DNA of 64,000 nucleotides from Armigeres subalbatus. Its lineage: Eukaryota > Arthropoda > Insecta > Diptera > Culicidae. The translations under genes were made by a program, and so were the position numbers. Where the stretch lies: NCBI RefSeq assembly GCF_024139115.2, contig NC_085141.1, positions 44,947,065-45,011,064 on the forward strand, in the 5' to 3' direction. The notes under the pieces are model-generated. The model was not told the origin of the DNA, did no database searches, and worked only from the letters and a program-made list of their open reading frames with translations. Of the stretch, positions 1 through 10,839 are shown in pieces; the stretch's first letter is position 1; the number at the start of each line of letters is the position of its first letter.

Positions 1-1885
1 CGGGTGATGCTTTTTTATTTCCGGTAAGGGATATAAGGCGTCAATTTTAAATAATTGTTAAACGTTAAAACACATTTTAGCCGAAAATGAGCTAGATTTT
101 CGAGTTCGAAATTTAATTTACTTTTAGATTGGCAACTATGAAAATCTAATTATTTCGATTAAAAACATGTGAAATATGTAGCCTAACATTTAGGTGAAGA
201 TTTCGGCTATCTTTGCTGGTGTTGGATTGCGTATGCTCTCGGCTCTCAGATTTGACAAATCGATGTTTTAACCTTTAACGCAGAGAAGTCGTTTCAAAAA
301 TTTGGTATTGGGTTATATAGAAAAGAAAAATTGTTTATAATGTTTGAAAAAAGAACCGAACGAGCGTCGAACATAGCTCTCTGAGTGAGAGCCTAGAACG
401 ATACCCCTCAGCTATCTTACTTCGTGGAAGAGCGGTGATCGAAGTATAAGAGCTTATACGCAATTGCACTGATCATCGTCTGCTGCATTCGTGTGGCAAC
501 GCACCGGATGCTGTGTTTAGGTTCCGTGGCATATTTAAATCATCGAGCGTTGAAAAACATATACGATTGAGTCTACGTTAGTGCTTTTGTCAATTCATTC
601 AGATATGTCACCTAATATTCATAGTGTTTGATGTGCAGAACAACATCAATTTCAACGTTTAATTTGAATCCTCTGTAATGCAGTCTTCCTGGCGTTACAG
701 CAAATAATCTATATTGGCACAGTATATGTAGAAAATAAAACAATTTATTTTAGTAAATGGTTTTGATTTTCTACAAATATTAACTTTACTATATTCCTAC
801 CTTTTCGCTTCATATCTTCTGTGTTGTTGTGATATTAATTAATTCATGCTATACATAAGTCCAAATCTTGGACTTCACAGACCAATTAATTGGCCCCATT
901 CAAGTGATAACATATATATGTTTAAGTTTTCAAATATCACTCATTGTATGGGAGAAGCTGAGTTTCGGAAAGATTCGGAGAAAATGTTCCATTCTTGCGT
1001 CAACGGAAAATATATCAAACTTTTCTACAATCCAAGCATGTTTTGGATCAGTAGTAATCTCAGTTCGATCATTTAGTTTGTCGATGACTCATCCGGAGGT
1101 TAAATTTCAAAACGTGTTTATGGTGGACTTCTGGTGAAATTTTTTGACAGCTCCTACAGTTTGTTTTTTTAATTTATTAATAATCGATTTAAGCACTAGT
1201 TTGTACTTTATCTGAATGATAACAATTTTTTTTAGTATTATTAGTCGGTATGAGTTACTGCAACCACGCTATCATTTTGTTATTAGAATCAAAAAACAAC
1301 AATAGGCAGAGTTGTATAAACTCGCACTAGAAATGGTGACTCTCGTTTGAAATTCAACTTTGGAATAGATTTTGACAAACTACTAAATGTCAGGATTTGA
1401 TAATTAATAAATTAATTAAGTATAATATTAGGTATGCAATCAGTATGATATAAAGTATTACATTATTGGCCCATTCTACGTTTAGGTAACACCAGCTCTG
1501 TCACGAGTAATCTATCAGATTGTGTACATGGATAGTTTACCTGTATGGGTAGACTGATAAATAATTTTGGATCTTTTTGATTTTGGATACAAAGCAAATT
1601 AAAATTAATTAGTTCTAATTCACCCTTCATTACCATCACTGTGAAATGCTCTCCATATGAAAAAAAGCAACCATAGTAAGTATCTTGATTTTTAGGTCGG
1701 ATCTAATTCGTGAATTTTAGTTGAAAGTGGTTGAATGTCAATGACAAAAACAAGCTATCAAAAAAATAGAATTCTTCCAATATGAAAAGTGTATTCAAAA
1801 CTATAAAAGGCTAGCTTATTGATTGGGTGACAGAAGCCTAAGCTGGATTCTGACTTCAAACTGGGAAGCACTCGAATGTTTCCCT
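1..1885. repeat. Segmental duplication, copy 1 (truncated by window edge)
   Basis: This AT-rich noncoding stretch matches 2030-3362 in the same orientation. Landmarks seen in both copies, in order, are the block around 60-200, the block at 355-515 ending near CGGATGCTGTGTTT, the block at 925-1140 and the block at 1430-1870. The match is interrupted by small indels. Copy 1 holds about 400 bp (about 520-925) and about 200 bp (about 1140-1370) that copy 2 lacks. No convincing ORF is present; the short frames at 846-1137 look like chance. Confidence 0.75.
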
Positions 1886-2029
1886 GGAAACATTTTTGTT
1901 CTATATCCGAGGATGTTTTGAATAATACTAAAATGAACTAATACTAATAACGTCCTGCATTCGCTTCGTCGCTTGCCTTTGGATGATATGCAGAAGGAAG
2001 CATCTGCAACACGCCCATTGGCCCATCAC

Positions 2030-3362
2030 CGCAAGGGTGAAGGGCGTCAATTTTAAAATGATTGTTAAAATGAAAACACATTTTAGAAATGATTAGATTT
2101 TTCGGGTTTGAAATTTAATTTTCTTTAGATTGGCAACATGAAGATCTAATTATTTCAGTTAAAAGACATGTGATATGTAGTCTAACATTATATGTTATAC
2201 ATCAGCTACCTAAATGCTTCGGCTACCTGTGGGTGGTTTGGTGTTGGTGGGTGTCTCCTCTCGATTTGACGAATCGATGTTTTAATCTTTATTCAAACGC
2301 GAGAAGTGATTTAAAAATTGTATGAGTTATAGAAAATAAAAATTTTTATAATATGTTTTGAAAAAATGAGAACCGAACGAGCGATGACAGTTTCTCTGGT
2401 GAGGAGCTAGAACGTACCCTCAGCTATCTTTACTTCTGGATGAGTGGTGATCAGAAATTATATACGCAATTTGCCTTATCATCGGCTGCTTGTGCATTCG
2501 TGCAACGCACCGGATGCTGTGTTTGAAGATTTCAAATAGCACTCAGTTTTGTGGGAAGCTGGAGATTCGGTAGGATTTGAAGAAATTTTTTCTTTTTGGC
2601 AAGTCAATAATGTATCAAACTTTTCTACAATCAAAGCATGTTTTGGATAATAAGTAATTAAGTTGATCATTTAGTTTGTCGATTACTCATACCAGAAGTT
2701 AAATTTTAAACGTGTTTTATGGTGGACTTCTGGTGCGAATATTTTTGACATTTATCCTCTGGAATGAGTTATTGACAAACTACTAAATTATCAGACCTAT
2801 ATTACTAAGATCAAGAAACATCCTTGCTATAATCCATAACAAATTACTCTAAGGCAATCAGATTTTTGATTTCCTGATAGAAATAATATCAGTATGCAAT
2901 CAGTATGATATAAATTATTACACATTATTGGCTGAAGTATGCTGATTTCGGTAACACCAGCTTGTCAAGGTTATCTATCAGATTTTTGCAGTGATGATTT
3001 TACCTGTGCAGAGTGATCTGATAAAAATATTTTGAATCAGTTCATTATAATATATACAAAAACAAATTAATATGAATCAATTTTAATAAAACCTTCGTTA
3101 ATCACTCCGAAATGCTCTCCATGAAGAAAAGCAACCATAGTAGAATTCCTTCAAATTTTATTAAGTCGGATCAAATTCGTAAATCTTAGTTAAAAGTGGT
3201 TGAATGTTAATGACAAAACGGAACTGCTATCAGCAAAAATTAATTCTTATCTATGTGAAGAATCATACTATTCAAAACAATAATTTTAAAAGGCTAACTT
3301 GTTGATGGGTGCCAGAAGCCTAAGCTGGATTCTGACTTCAAAACAAGAAACACTCGAAAGTT
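2030..3362. repeat. Segmental duplication, copy 2
   Basis: This is the second, shorter copy of the segment at 1-1885. The shared ends are AGGGCGTCAATTTTAAA at the left and the block AAGCCTAAGCTGGATTCTGA (3328-3347) at the right. Copies differ by many substitutions and by two large indels, so the duplication is old. No gene is seen. About 145 bp of unrelated DNA (1885-2030) separates the copies. Confidence 0.75.
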
Positions 3363-4189
3363 TGTCAAATGACCAACATTATGGATCATATTCCAAAACT
3401 ATGGACCATATTACCGAATTGGATCATAATCACGATCATAATCAAGAATGAAATGAATTCTTCATGATACTTCTGGATACCGCTGACTATTTTTGGATTT
3501 AAGGTAGCGTTTTATGGAACATTCAGATGTTTATGGATCGTTTTTCATTTTTATGGATCGTTTTTTGCATTTAACGGTACAAAGTAAGGCTGCATAAACA
3601 AATGAAAAATATGTTTATCCTGAGAACGAGCGAGAAAGGCATCATCACCGCTGGTGGATTACTCAGTTTTTTATTTCATTTTCAGCTGGTTTTGGCTGAT
3701 TTTTGATTAATTTGATTAAGTGAAAATGGACAAATTATTCGCATTTTAATAGATGGGACACACAAAAGAAGATCACGCATCTGTGCCGTGGTTTAACTAT
3801 TCTCGCGTAGTGCATCTTGGCCGGTCGTAGTTTGTGATCAATTCCCGCATGTGTGTGGTCCAAGAGTTGCAGCCACTTTTCCGTACTTGCTGGATTTCAT
3901 CAATTTGGTGAGATCAATTCAATATTCTCTTTTAATGTTACATCCAGCGGACTATTAGTTTTTCATGCGGTTCTGTGTTGTATAACCTCTTACAGGTTTC
4001 AACCTATATTTTCGATTGTGGAATAGTTTTGCTGAATTATTCGAACATTGTCGTTAAATGTAAATATCATGCCAAGAAAAGTTTCAATTATATAAAAAAG
4101 CAACGATTAGTTTAAATTTGATCTGCCCTGAATTCCGACAAACTTTGAAACGATAGCTACCATTCAAATAGCTCAAACCCTGCCCTGCG
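3363..4189. other. Gene-free AT-rich stretch
   Basis: No ORF or clear repeat is seen. A small run at 3420-3560 repeats short words such as GGATCATAAT and TTATGGATCG and may be decayed simple repeat. Confidence 0.5.
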
Positions 4190-4930
4190 AGATGTTTGCT
4201 ACCAACGTCTCTACGAACATAGCGCTAAAATCCAGACGAGATGAAGTGCACATTGGGTGGATGGTCCGATCGTGTGGAGTCACCGAAGGCGCGCCCGCTG
4301 AGCTATAAAAGCTTCTGCACTAAGGGATGCGATCTCTTTGATCCTGTGAGGCAACTTATATGTTCAACGCAAGTATAATTTCAAAAGTGCTAAAAGTATA
4401 GGAGTGATATCTCGCACACGTGAACTACGTGAGCCGTTGCTCTAACCTTTAGTATCCTTCAATCGCGTTTGTGAACCATCTGGTTGTGAAGAAGAGTTCG
4501 AAACGCGTTACTTGCTCTCAGAAGGCCGAAACGAACCTCCGTCACCATACGGTTCTAGTGCTCTGTGACCGCCTACTATTAATGGTCTTTTGCCCTGAGT
4601 ATTATAAGTGGTTGAACCCAAGAAAGTTGTGGGTGTGCACCCAACAGAAGCCATGTTATTTTGTTAGGCCGAAGTCGTTCCAAGGTGCTGGCCTATCAGC
4701 AGGAAAACTTCCATCCGGTAAGCACGTGCTGGAATCCGCATCGTGGCAAGTCACCAGTCCATCCAGTCCGCCGCCTCAAACATCAAAATCGTGAGTCGCG
4801 TGGTTTAAGATAAATTCCGTGAATAAAAGTCGTTCCTAAACATCCTAATTTGATTTGAGTTCGCGTACTTTCTTTCATGCACCAATTCTTTTACAGGTTG
4901 AGAACAAATTATAGAAAGAGGTAAGTGTTC
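4190..4930 (+). promoter_or_regulatory. TATA-box promoter with spliced leader, or solo LTR
   Basis: A TATA box (TATAAAA, 4304-4310) follows a GC-rich stretch. About 160 bp downstream a 107-codon frame opens (4471-4794, GTG-type start, no family recognised). A good splice donor GTGAGT lies at 4791 inside the frame end. A polyadenylation-type AATAAA follows at about 4822. A pyrimidine-rich acceptor ends at 4896, and another donor GTAAGT starts at 4921. Known insect genes and insect LTRs both look like this. The stretch begins TGTTTGCTACC (4194), as BEL LTRs often do, but I found no matching target duplication or CA end. Host first exon or decayed LTR are both open. Confidence 0.3.
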
Positions 4931-6212
4931 CTTAGTGCGGCATTGTCGGCCCTGAGATCAATAGAGGTGAGCTAGCTCCGGACGTGCGGACGTCCATACG
5001 AACGCATGGGCGTCGCTGGTAGTATAATTTGCCAGGGGTCTGTGTGGGAGTTAGGTATGAGAGTATATGGTATTGCTTAATTTTGGGTCACAGTTCTTAC
5101 AGATAATGTTATCCCAAACATTATCTATTGATTCTCTGTGTAATTACAGCTGGCCTGGCAATAACGGAGGAGCAACCGTGGGCAGTCAATCCTGCTCATG
5201 AATAATGAGTTGTGTGATAATAAAGTAGTTTTGACAGCTAGCTTCTTATTAGGGAAGGGGGCAAAATGCCTAGCTAAGCAAACACTGATTGTATTATTTG
5301 TAACGATATTCATGGTGTATTTTACATTATGCAACGATTAAACAAGATAGCTAGTTGATGCCATTCAAAATTGTCAAAAATCTCAATCATATTGATAATA
5401 TTCACATTTCAAAAAGAGGTGATATTCTGTTGCGGAAAACTCATGAGGAAAACTCATTAGCTTTCACCATGAAATCGAACGCGTGCAGTACATCGAAAAA
5501 CAATCCTGAAAAAAATATTTGTTGTCATTCTTATCATGATCAACAATTCATTTTATTATTATTTTCAGCAAATCTATTTCTATTTTTTCAAAGCACATTT
5601 TTGACAGCTGCCGCACCAAATTCCTTTTTGCGGGTGGTTTAAAAGGTTTTCAATTTACTCTTATAGAAGGCTTATATTGGTTATCTAGATAGGGCTACTT
5701 GATCATAACATACTCTTATAGTGGTCATCAAAAGGTTCCGTTTAAAATCTGGTTTTGATCTTGAAAACCATTCATACAAGAATAAAACTTGGAATGATAC
5801 TAGAGTTGGGCTTCAAAAAACTATTATTCTGTCAACACACAAATGATCCAGTTTAAACAAAACTTTATCCACAATGCGATATCCACTTACAGTTGGATCA
5901 GATCAAATGCAAAGAAAAAGATTTTTCTTAGAAATAGACGCGATTCAACAGTTTTCCAAAAAAACAACTATCGATGACTTTTAATGTCATAAGTAGAATA
6001 ATTTATCTTATGAATAGCTCTCTCTGGATCACATTATAGTGAACTCAAGTTTATAACCAAAGAGTTTATGCGTCAAGATCAAATAGATTAACTGATTCGT
6101 CAAACTGAAAAGTATACAGTAAAAAAATAAAAGTATATTAGGTGGTCATTTTTCACATCAATGTTTTTTTCGTTGTTAGTGTTAAACTGCCATTATTCCT
6201 TCAGTGACCGTA
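4931..6212. other. Gene-free stretch with a weak dispersed repeat
   Basis: No supported gene. The block at 5325-5470 (word TGATATTCTGTTGC then GGAAAACTCATGA) has a diverged relative at about 53995-54120, so it is probably part of an unnamed interspersed repeat. The remainder is AT-rich without recognisable structure. Confidence 0.45.
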
Positions 6213-6214
6213 TA

Positions 6215-6882
6215 GGGAAGTGGGGTAGCACGCCCATAGGGATTAAACGCGCCACCCCTGAATAACTAAATATCCCCATTTTGATTATTTTCAATAGTCT
6301 ATACGATAAAATATTGCCATTGGATACATATATTTCATGATTTTCTCTAGTTATACGAAAAACTCGAAAAAACGATTTTTGCGTGTTTGATGCAATTCTA
6401 GCTCGGTGGAATTTAGTCTTTCTGTCGCTGATACATTGATAAATTAATAATTGAGCCATGAGCCATGCTGCTTACTCGTGTTCTTTATGTTCCACGAAAT
6501 CGTCGTCAAAAATGGTTTAAACGATTTTATGGGCCTTCAAACTTCTGAGGTCGGTGTGGGGCATTACGCCCATGCTCATTTCGTATGAAACCAGCTGAAA
6601 CATTCGGTTAATTGCCTTAATGTAGGCAATTAAAATGAAAATCAGTACGAAAACATGCGCGTTTTAACCCATCCACTGGCGCATCTCACCGTGTTTCAAA
6701 ATCATTTTTCGGGTGCTTTTTAAAATCAAATTTCTGTGCAATAAAATGGACAATTTGATATCTGTTATCGGTAGTCAGTCGCAGATATGCTGTTCTTCAG
6801 TTGCGCTGATGAACTGGCTGAAATGGTGGTTTTCATTGATAAAATGGCATTTTCCTTAACGTGGCGTCCTACCCCAGTTCCC
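6215..6882. mobile_element. MITE with GGGAAGTGGGGTAG termini, TA target site
   Basis: The left end GGGAAGTGGGGTAGCACGCC and the reverse complement of the right end, GGGAACTGGGGTAGGACGCC, match at 18 of 20 positions. Both ends are flanked by TA (6213-6214 and 6883-6884), the target duplication typical of Tc1/mariner-type elements. The 668-bp body has no long ORF, so it is non-autonomous. The family was not identified by name. Confidence 0.75.
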
Positions 6883-6884
6883 TA

Positions 6885-8093
6885 CTTCTTCGGAAGACAC
6901 GAAATTCCCCTTGCCTCCATATGTCTCTACTATCACCATGTCTCCTGGTTGTACTCGGCTGGGCCGTGCACCTCGTCTTTGTCCTCCTCTTCGCTGCAAC
7001 AGCTTCCGATCTCGTTTGGATAACAATTCATCATCTACCGACACTTTTGAAGTCAAGTAATGGTAATCCTCGTTTTATTTTCCGACGAAGATTTCCACGG
7101 GCTAACTTGATTACGCTATGGATCAGCCCGTACAGAAGAATTTCTCATTTTCAATGAGAGATGTCACGCGATGTTTACATATCTGCCCTTTCAATATTTA
7201 TCTTTCAATACAATACACCTATATTGTGGACTCTGTCTCATATATCATGAACAGTTAAATAATAAATTATCAAAAAGAACCTGCTTGCAAGTACGTTTAC
7301 TTTTGATGAATTTATGTTTTGATGGTTTTGCTAGTGGCCCAGCCTTTTCAAGACCGGGAGTTTTTAACCTTCGAACGCACTTTCAAGAATTCGATAAATG
7401 AGATTGTGTTTCGATAAATTGTTTTTTCATTCGGATTCTGATAAACTTTTTTCTCAAAAGACCTTAGCGGCCTGTAAACACACTGTGAAACCATATTAAA
7501 TTTCCAGTTCAGGCATCTTTGAATGGTCAAAATCGGATGATAATTGACAGAGTTACAATATTTATTCAATTTCACCCAAAATTTCTTCTCCCAGTTAATT
7601 TGGTCATGTACAGCACTTTACTAGTCTAATGGCCGCCACAATCGAACAATAGCGTAGAAACAGTTTGAAGTTTGGCTTGTGTCGTTTGATATGTTTCCAT
7701 CATCATAATCTTAATTCATGATGATGGTGGTCCTTCGATGTCAAGCAACACAAACCAAACGTTAAATAGACTACACCGTACCAGAACATAAGTTAAAATT
7801 TGGCAGCCATCACCGCACGCTATGCTGAATAAATGACGAAAACAGAACAATATAACAAGTTGTTGAAAACTAAATTTCCGATCGAAAATCATTTTGCGAT
7901 AATTGAATACCCCGCGAAATGAATGTGCGGTATGAATGGAGCTAACTTCATAAACGCACTAGCGCCACGCCAACAAACGGTGGCTTCAAGAACTAGTGCT
8001 TGTTTCACGGGGTTGGTGAAACAAGTAATCATTCCATTTAAAACGACCGTTCAGAGTGTGGGAGATGGAATTTCATCAGTTTACGTTTGTTTG
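6885..8093. other. Gene-free stretch
   Basis: Only short overlapping frames on both strands are present, none resembling a known family. No strong repeat was recognised. Confidence 0.5.
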
Positions 8094-8095
8094 TA

Positions 8096-10120
8096 CCGTG
8101 GATAATCATATTTCGGACATATAAAACTTGGACACTTCAATTTGTATGAGAAATTTTCTGAAGTAAAACGAAATGTTTCATCAAGCTGGTGGAAGAACTC
8201 AAGCTCTAGCTTATTTTAATATGATTGCATTATAGTAAGCCATGATAATTCAGTACAACAAAACAATTGAAAGTCTCGAACTGTCTAATTAAATTATTTG
8301 CAATTTTTGCCTCTGAAATTGATTGAAATTTGATTCATGATTCGAAATATGAATCGAATCAGCTGCTGTCGAAGTTAGAATCAAGCAAGTGCTGACATTT
8401 CATTAATCACTGTGGATATAATTAATCCGTAGTTCAAGAGTGAATAGTATATGTTATGTTGCAATGTTCATTTGAACTGAGCAAAAATGTGAATGCCTAT
8501 GATTTTAAACCAGAAGACTTAAGCGTCCAAGGTTTGAGTTTGCACGGTAGTTATAAGGAATGAAATATGAAAGATTATCTCCTGCACTTAGCTTGCCTGA
8601 TTAATAGTCTAATAGTGATGAAATTTCGATTTTACTACCATTGGAAAAACGCCATCTCTTGCATTAATCGTTTTGACTGGTACCTTATTTAAGTTCAGGG
8701 ACGTCATATTAGCAACTTCATTGCCACTGCCTAACGATATGACTAGGTGTACGCCGTTACACTGTTTGAAAATATCTCTATCCAGTGGAACGTTGTACAT
8801 ACCGTGCAAACTCAAACCTCGGACGCATAAGCCTTAAGCTCTTTCTGGTTTAAAATCATAGGCATTCCACATTTTAGGCCACTCAGTTCAAATGAACATT
8901 CACAATAACATATACTATTCTTCTTTGAACTACGGATTAATTATATCCACATTGTTGCGTATAATATTTGTGATTAATAGAAATGTCCAGCACTTGCTCG
9001 ATTCTAACTTCGGACAGCAGCTGATTCGATTCATATTTCGGACATCATGAATCAAATTTCAGACATCCAATTAGCATCGAGGCGAAAAATTCTAATAATT
9101 TTAATTAGCAGTTCGACTGACTTTCAATTGTTTTGTTGTACTGAATTATTGCTTGCTTGATTGTTTAGACTCTGCGAAAATTTTATTGACATCATATCTC
9201 CTCATAGTAATCTGTTAGTTCAATGGTCTTGTTAAGAATTTGACATTTCCCAAACACTTGTCAGAGGTGAACATCTGATTTTCTGTCGGACCCTTGCTGA
9301 TCTGTCCTGAATGGTTTTCCTAAGCTAATACTACTTATTAGCAACAACTCGATTACCTGATACTTTTGTAATGATATCTTATGCGTTAACAATTGGCATT
9401 GAATCTGGTTACTACGCATTAGATGCAGAGCTTCTAATCAGTTCCTATCACGTTCGAAATGTGCCGATGGAGCGACGTAAAGCTATTTTTGGATTAGATA
9501 TATTTCAATTTTAATTTACGTCAATTGTTCCTTTGCCATGTATTATCGATCCACGATTGATCCAGGATTGATCCTCCATCTAGTTTAGTTCAGATTTAAT
9601 GCAAACCACGAATCAATTGTGAAGGCATCCTTATAGGACGGAAATAGCTATCCACCAAAACCTGCAGCATTTCTTAGGTGGATTTGTAGTTCTAAGAAAT
9701 TACCCTGGATCTCTCACGAAGTTAAATAAACAATCGTATTTGAACTGACAGAGTATGTTGAACTTTGAAATCTCTATCTCGCATTTTTACGACAGCATAT
9801 TTTTGCAGCATCCTCTAATAAGCCTAATACACGAATAAATAAAGCATTTTCTTTGACAACCGAAAACGGGAAAATTATCAAAACAACCCAGAAAAATCGA
9901 ACATGCATGTATTTTTATTGCGCTGAGGAATCGTAACTGCTCAGGAGTCTAATAAAGTGCAAAGTACTCAATATCATGGCTTACTATAATGCAACTATAT
10001 TAAATAAGCTAGAGCTATGAGTTCTCCCACACAGCTTGATGAAACATTTCGATTAAATCTTCAGAAAATTTCACTACAAATTGAAGTGTCCGAAGTTTGT
10101 CCGAAATATGATATCCACGG
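8096..10120. mobile_element. Foldback element with about 450-bp inverted arms, TA target site
   Basis: The left arm (8096-8548) begins CCGTGGATAATCATATTTCG. The right arm, read on the other strand from 10120, begins CCGTGGATATCATATTTCGG. Both ends abut TA (8094-8095, 10121-10122). The arms run inward, with small indels, to TGCACGGT (8541-8548) and ACCGTGCA (8811-8818), leaving a 262-bp spacer. The right arm is split by an insertion of about 0.8 kb (9147-9963). No transposase is present. The TA duplication suggests mobilisation by a Tc1/mariner-type transposase in trans (inference). Confidence 0.8.
9147..9963. mobile_element. Insertion nested in the right foldback arm
   Basis: The left arm at about 8232-8256 is continuous, but its right-arm mirror is broken here. 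The interrupted word appears on both sides as GTACTGAAT (9138-9146) and GTACTCAAT (9964-9972), a 9-bp duplication with one mismatch. The inserted 817 bp has no ORF or inverted ends that I could see, so its class is unknown. Confidence 0.55.
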
Positions 10121-10122
10121 TA

Positions 10123-10518
10123 CTATCTTCTAAAACACCACCATTTTATAAATTTAAAAACCTGATTTTATACATTTATCGACTTCAACTACCATTCTTC
10201 CATGAGCTCATGGTGAAATTGTGAAAATCTCAAAACATAGAGTAGCAGGTTTAACAACACAGATAGAAACGGTATCGCCACTCTGTGACGAGTACCGTAA
10301 ACAATGCACGAAAGGTTGTTTCTACACTTTTTACGGCTACACCCTTGAAGTAAATGTCATCGAAGTAAACAGTCGTCCCTCACTTCAAGGTGTCAAGGTG
10401 AGGTTCCTGGGCGCCCCAAAATTAAACTCTTTTCATCGCGTTATACAGGGCTCTGGCTCCTCTTTTCCTGTGTTGGCGGGCCCCAATCTTATGTACCAAA
10501 ACCAACCTTTCAAATCTA
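10123..10518. other. Gene-free stretch between two foldback elements
   Basis: A 135-codon frame (10221-10628) crosses into the next element and has no recognisable domain. It is treated as chance. Confidence 0.45.
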
Positions 10519-10839
10519 AAAAACAATCTAGGTTTGCCTCTAATAAATTTCGAACCTTATTGGTCATGTTTCAGGACCTGTCGCCGATGCAATTTATTAG
10601 CGGCAGCGTGATGAATAATTTTGAGTAAAGGCTGCCTTACACCTCGAGAATACCGCCATTTTTGCCCCGTCATTTTAAATGGGGGATTTTGATTTTCCGT
10701 GCCCAGATCCGAAAACATCGCATATGCAAAATGCATGGGAAAAATCCGGGACAATTCCAGGGTAGAAAACCTATACAGGCAGCGACCGACGTTCCACAAC
10801 TGGTGATCGGAGGAAGCGGTGCGGAATTTACTCATCATT

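Noticed and set aside
10221..10628. 135-aa ORF
   Set aside because: No domain, runs into the foldback arm, overlaps opposite-strand frames.
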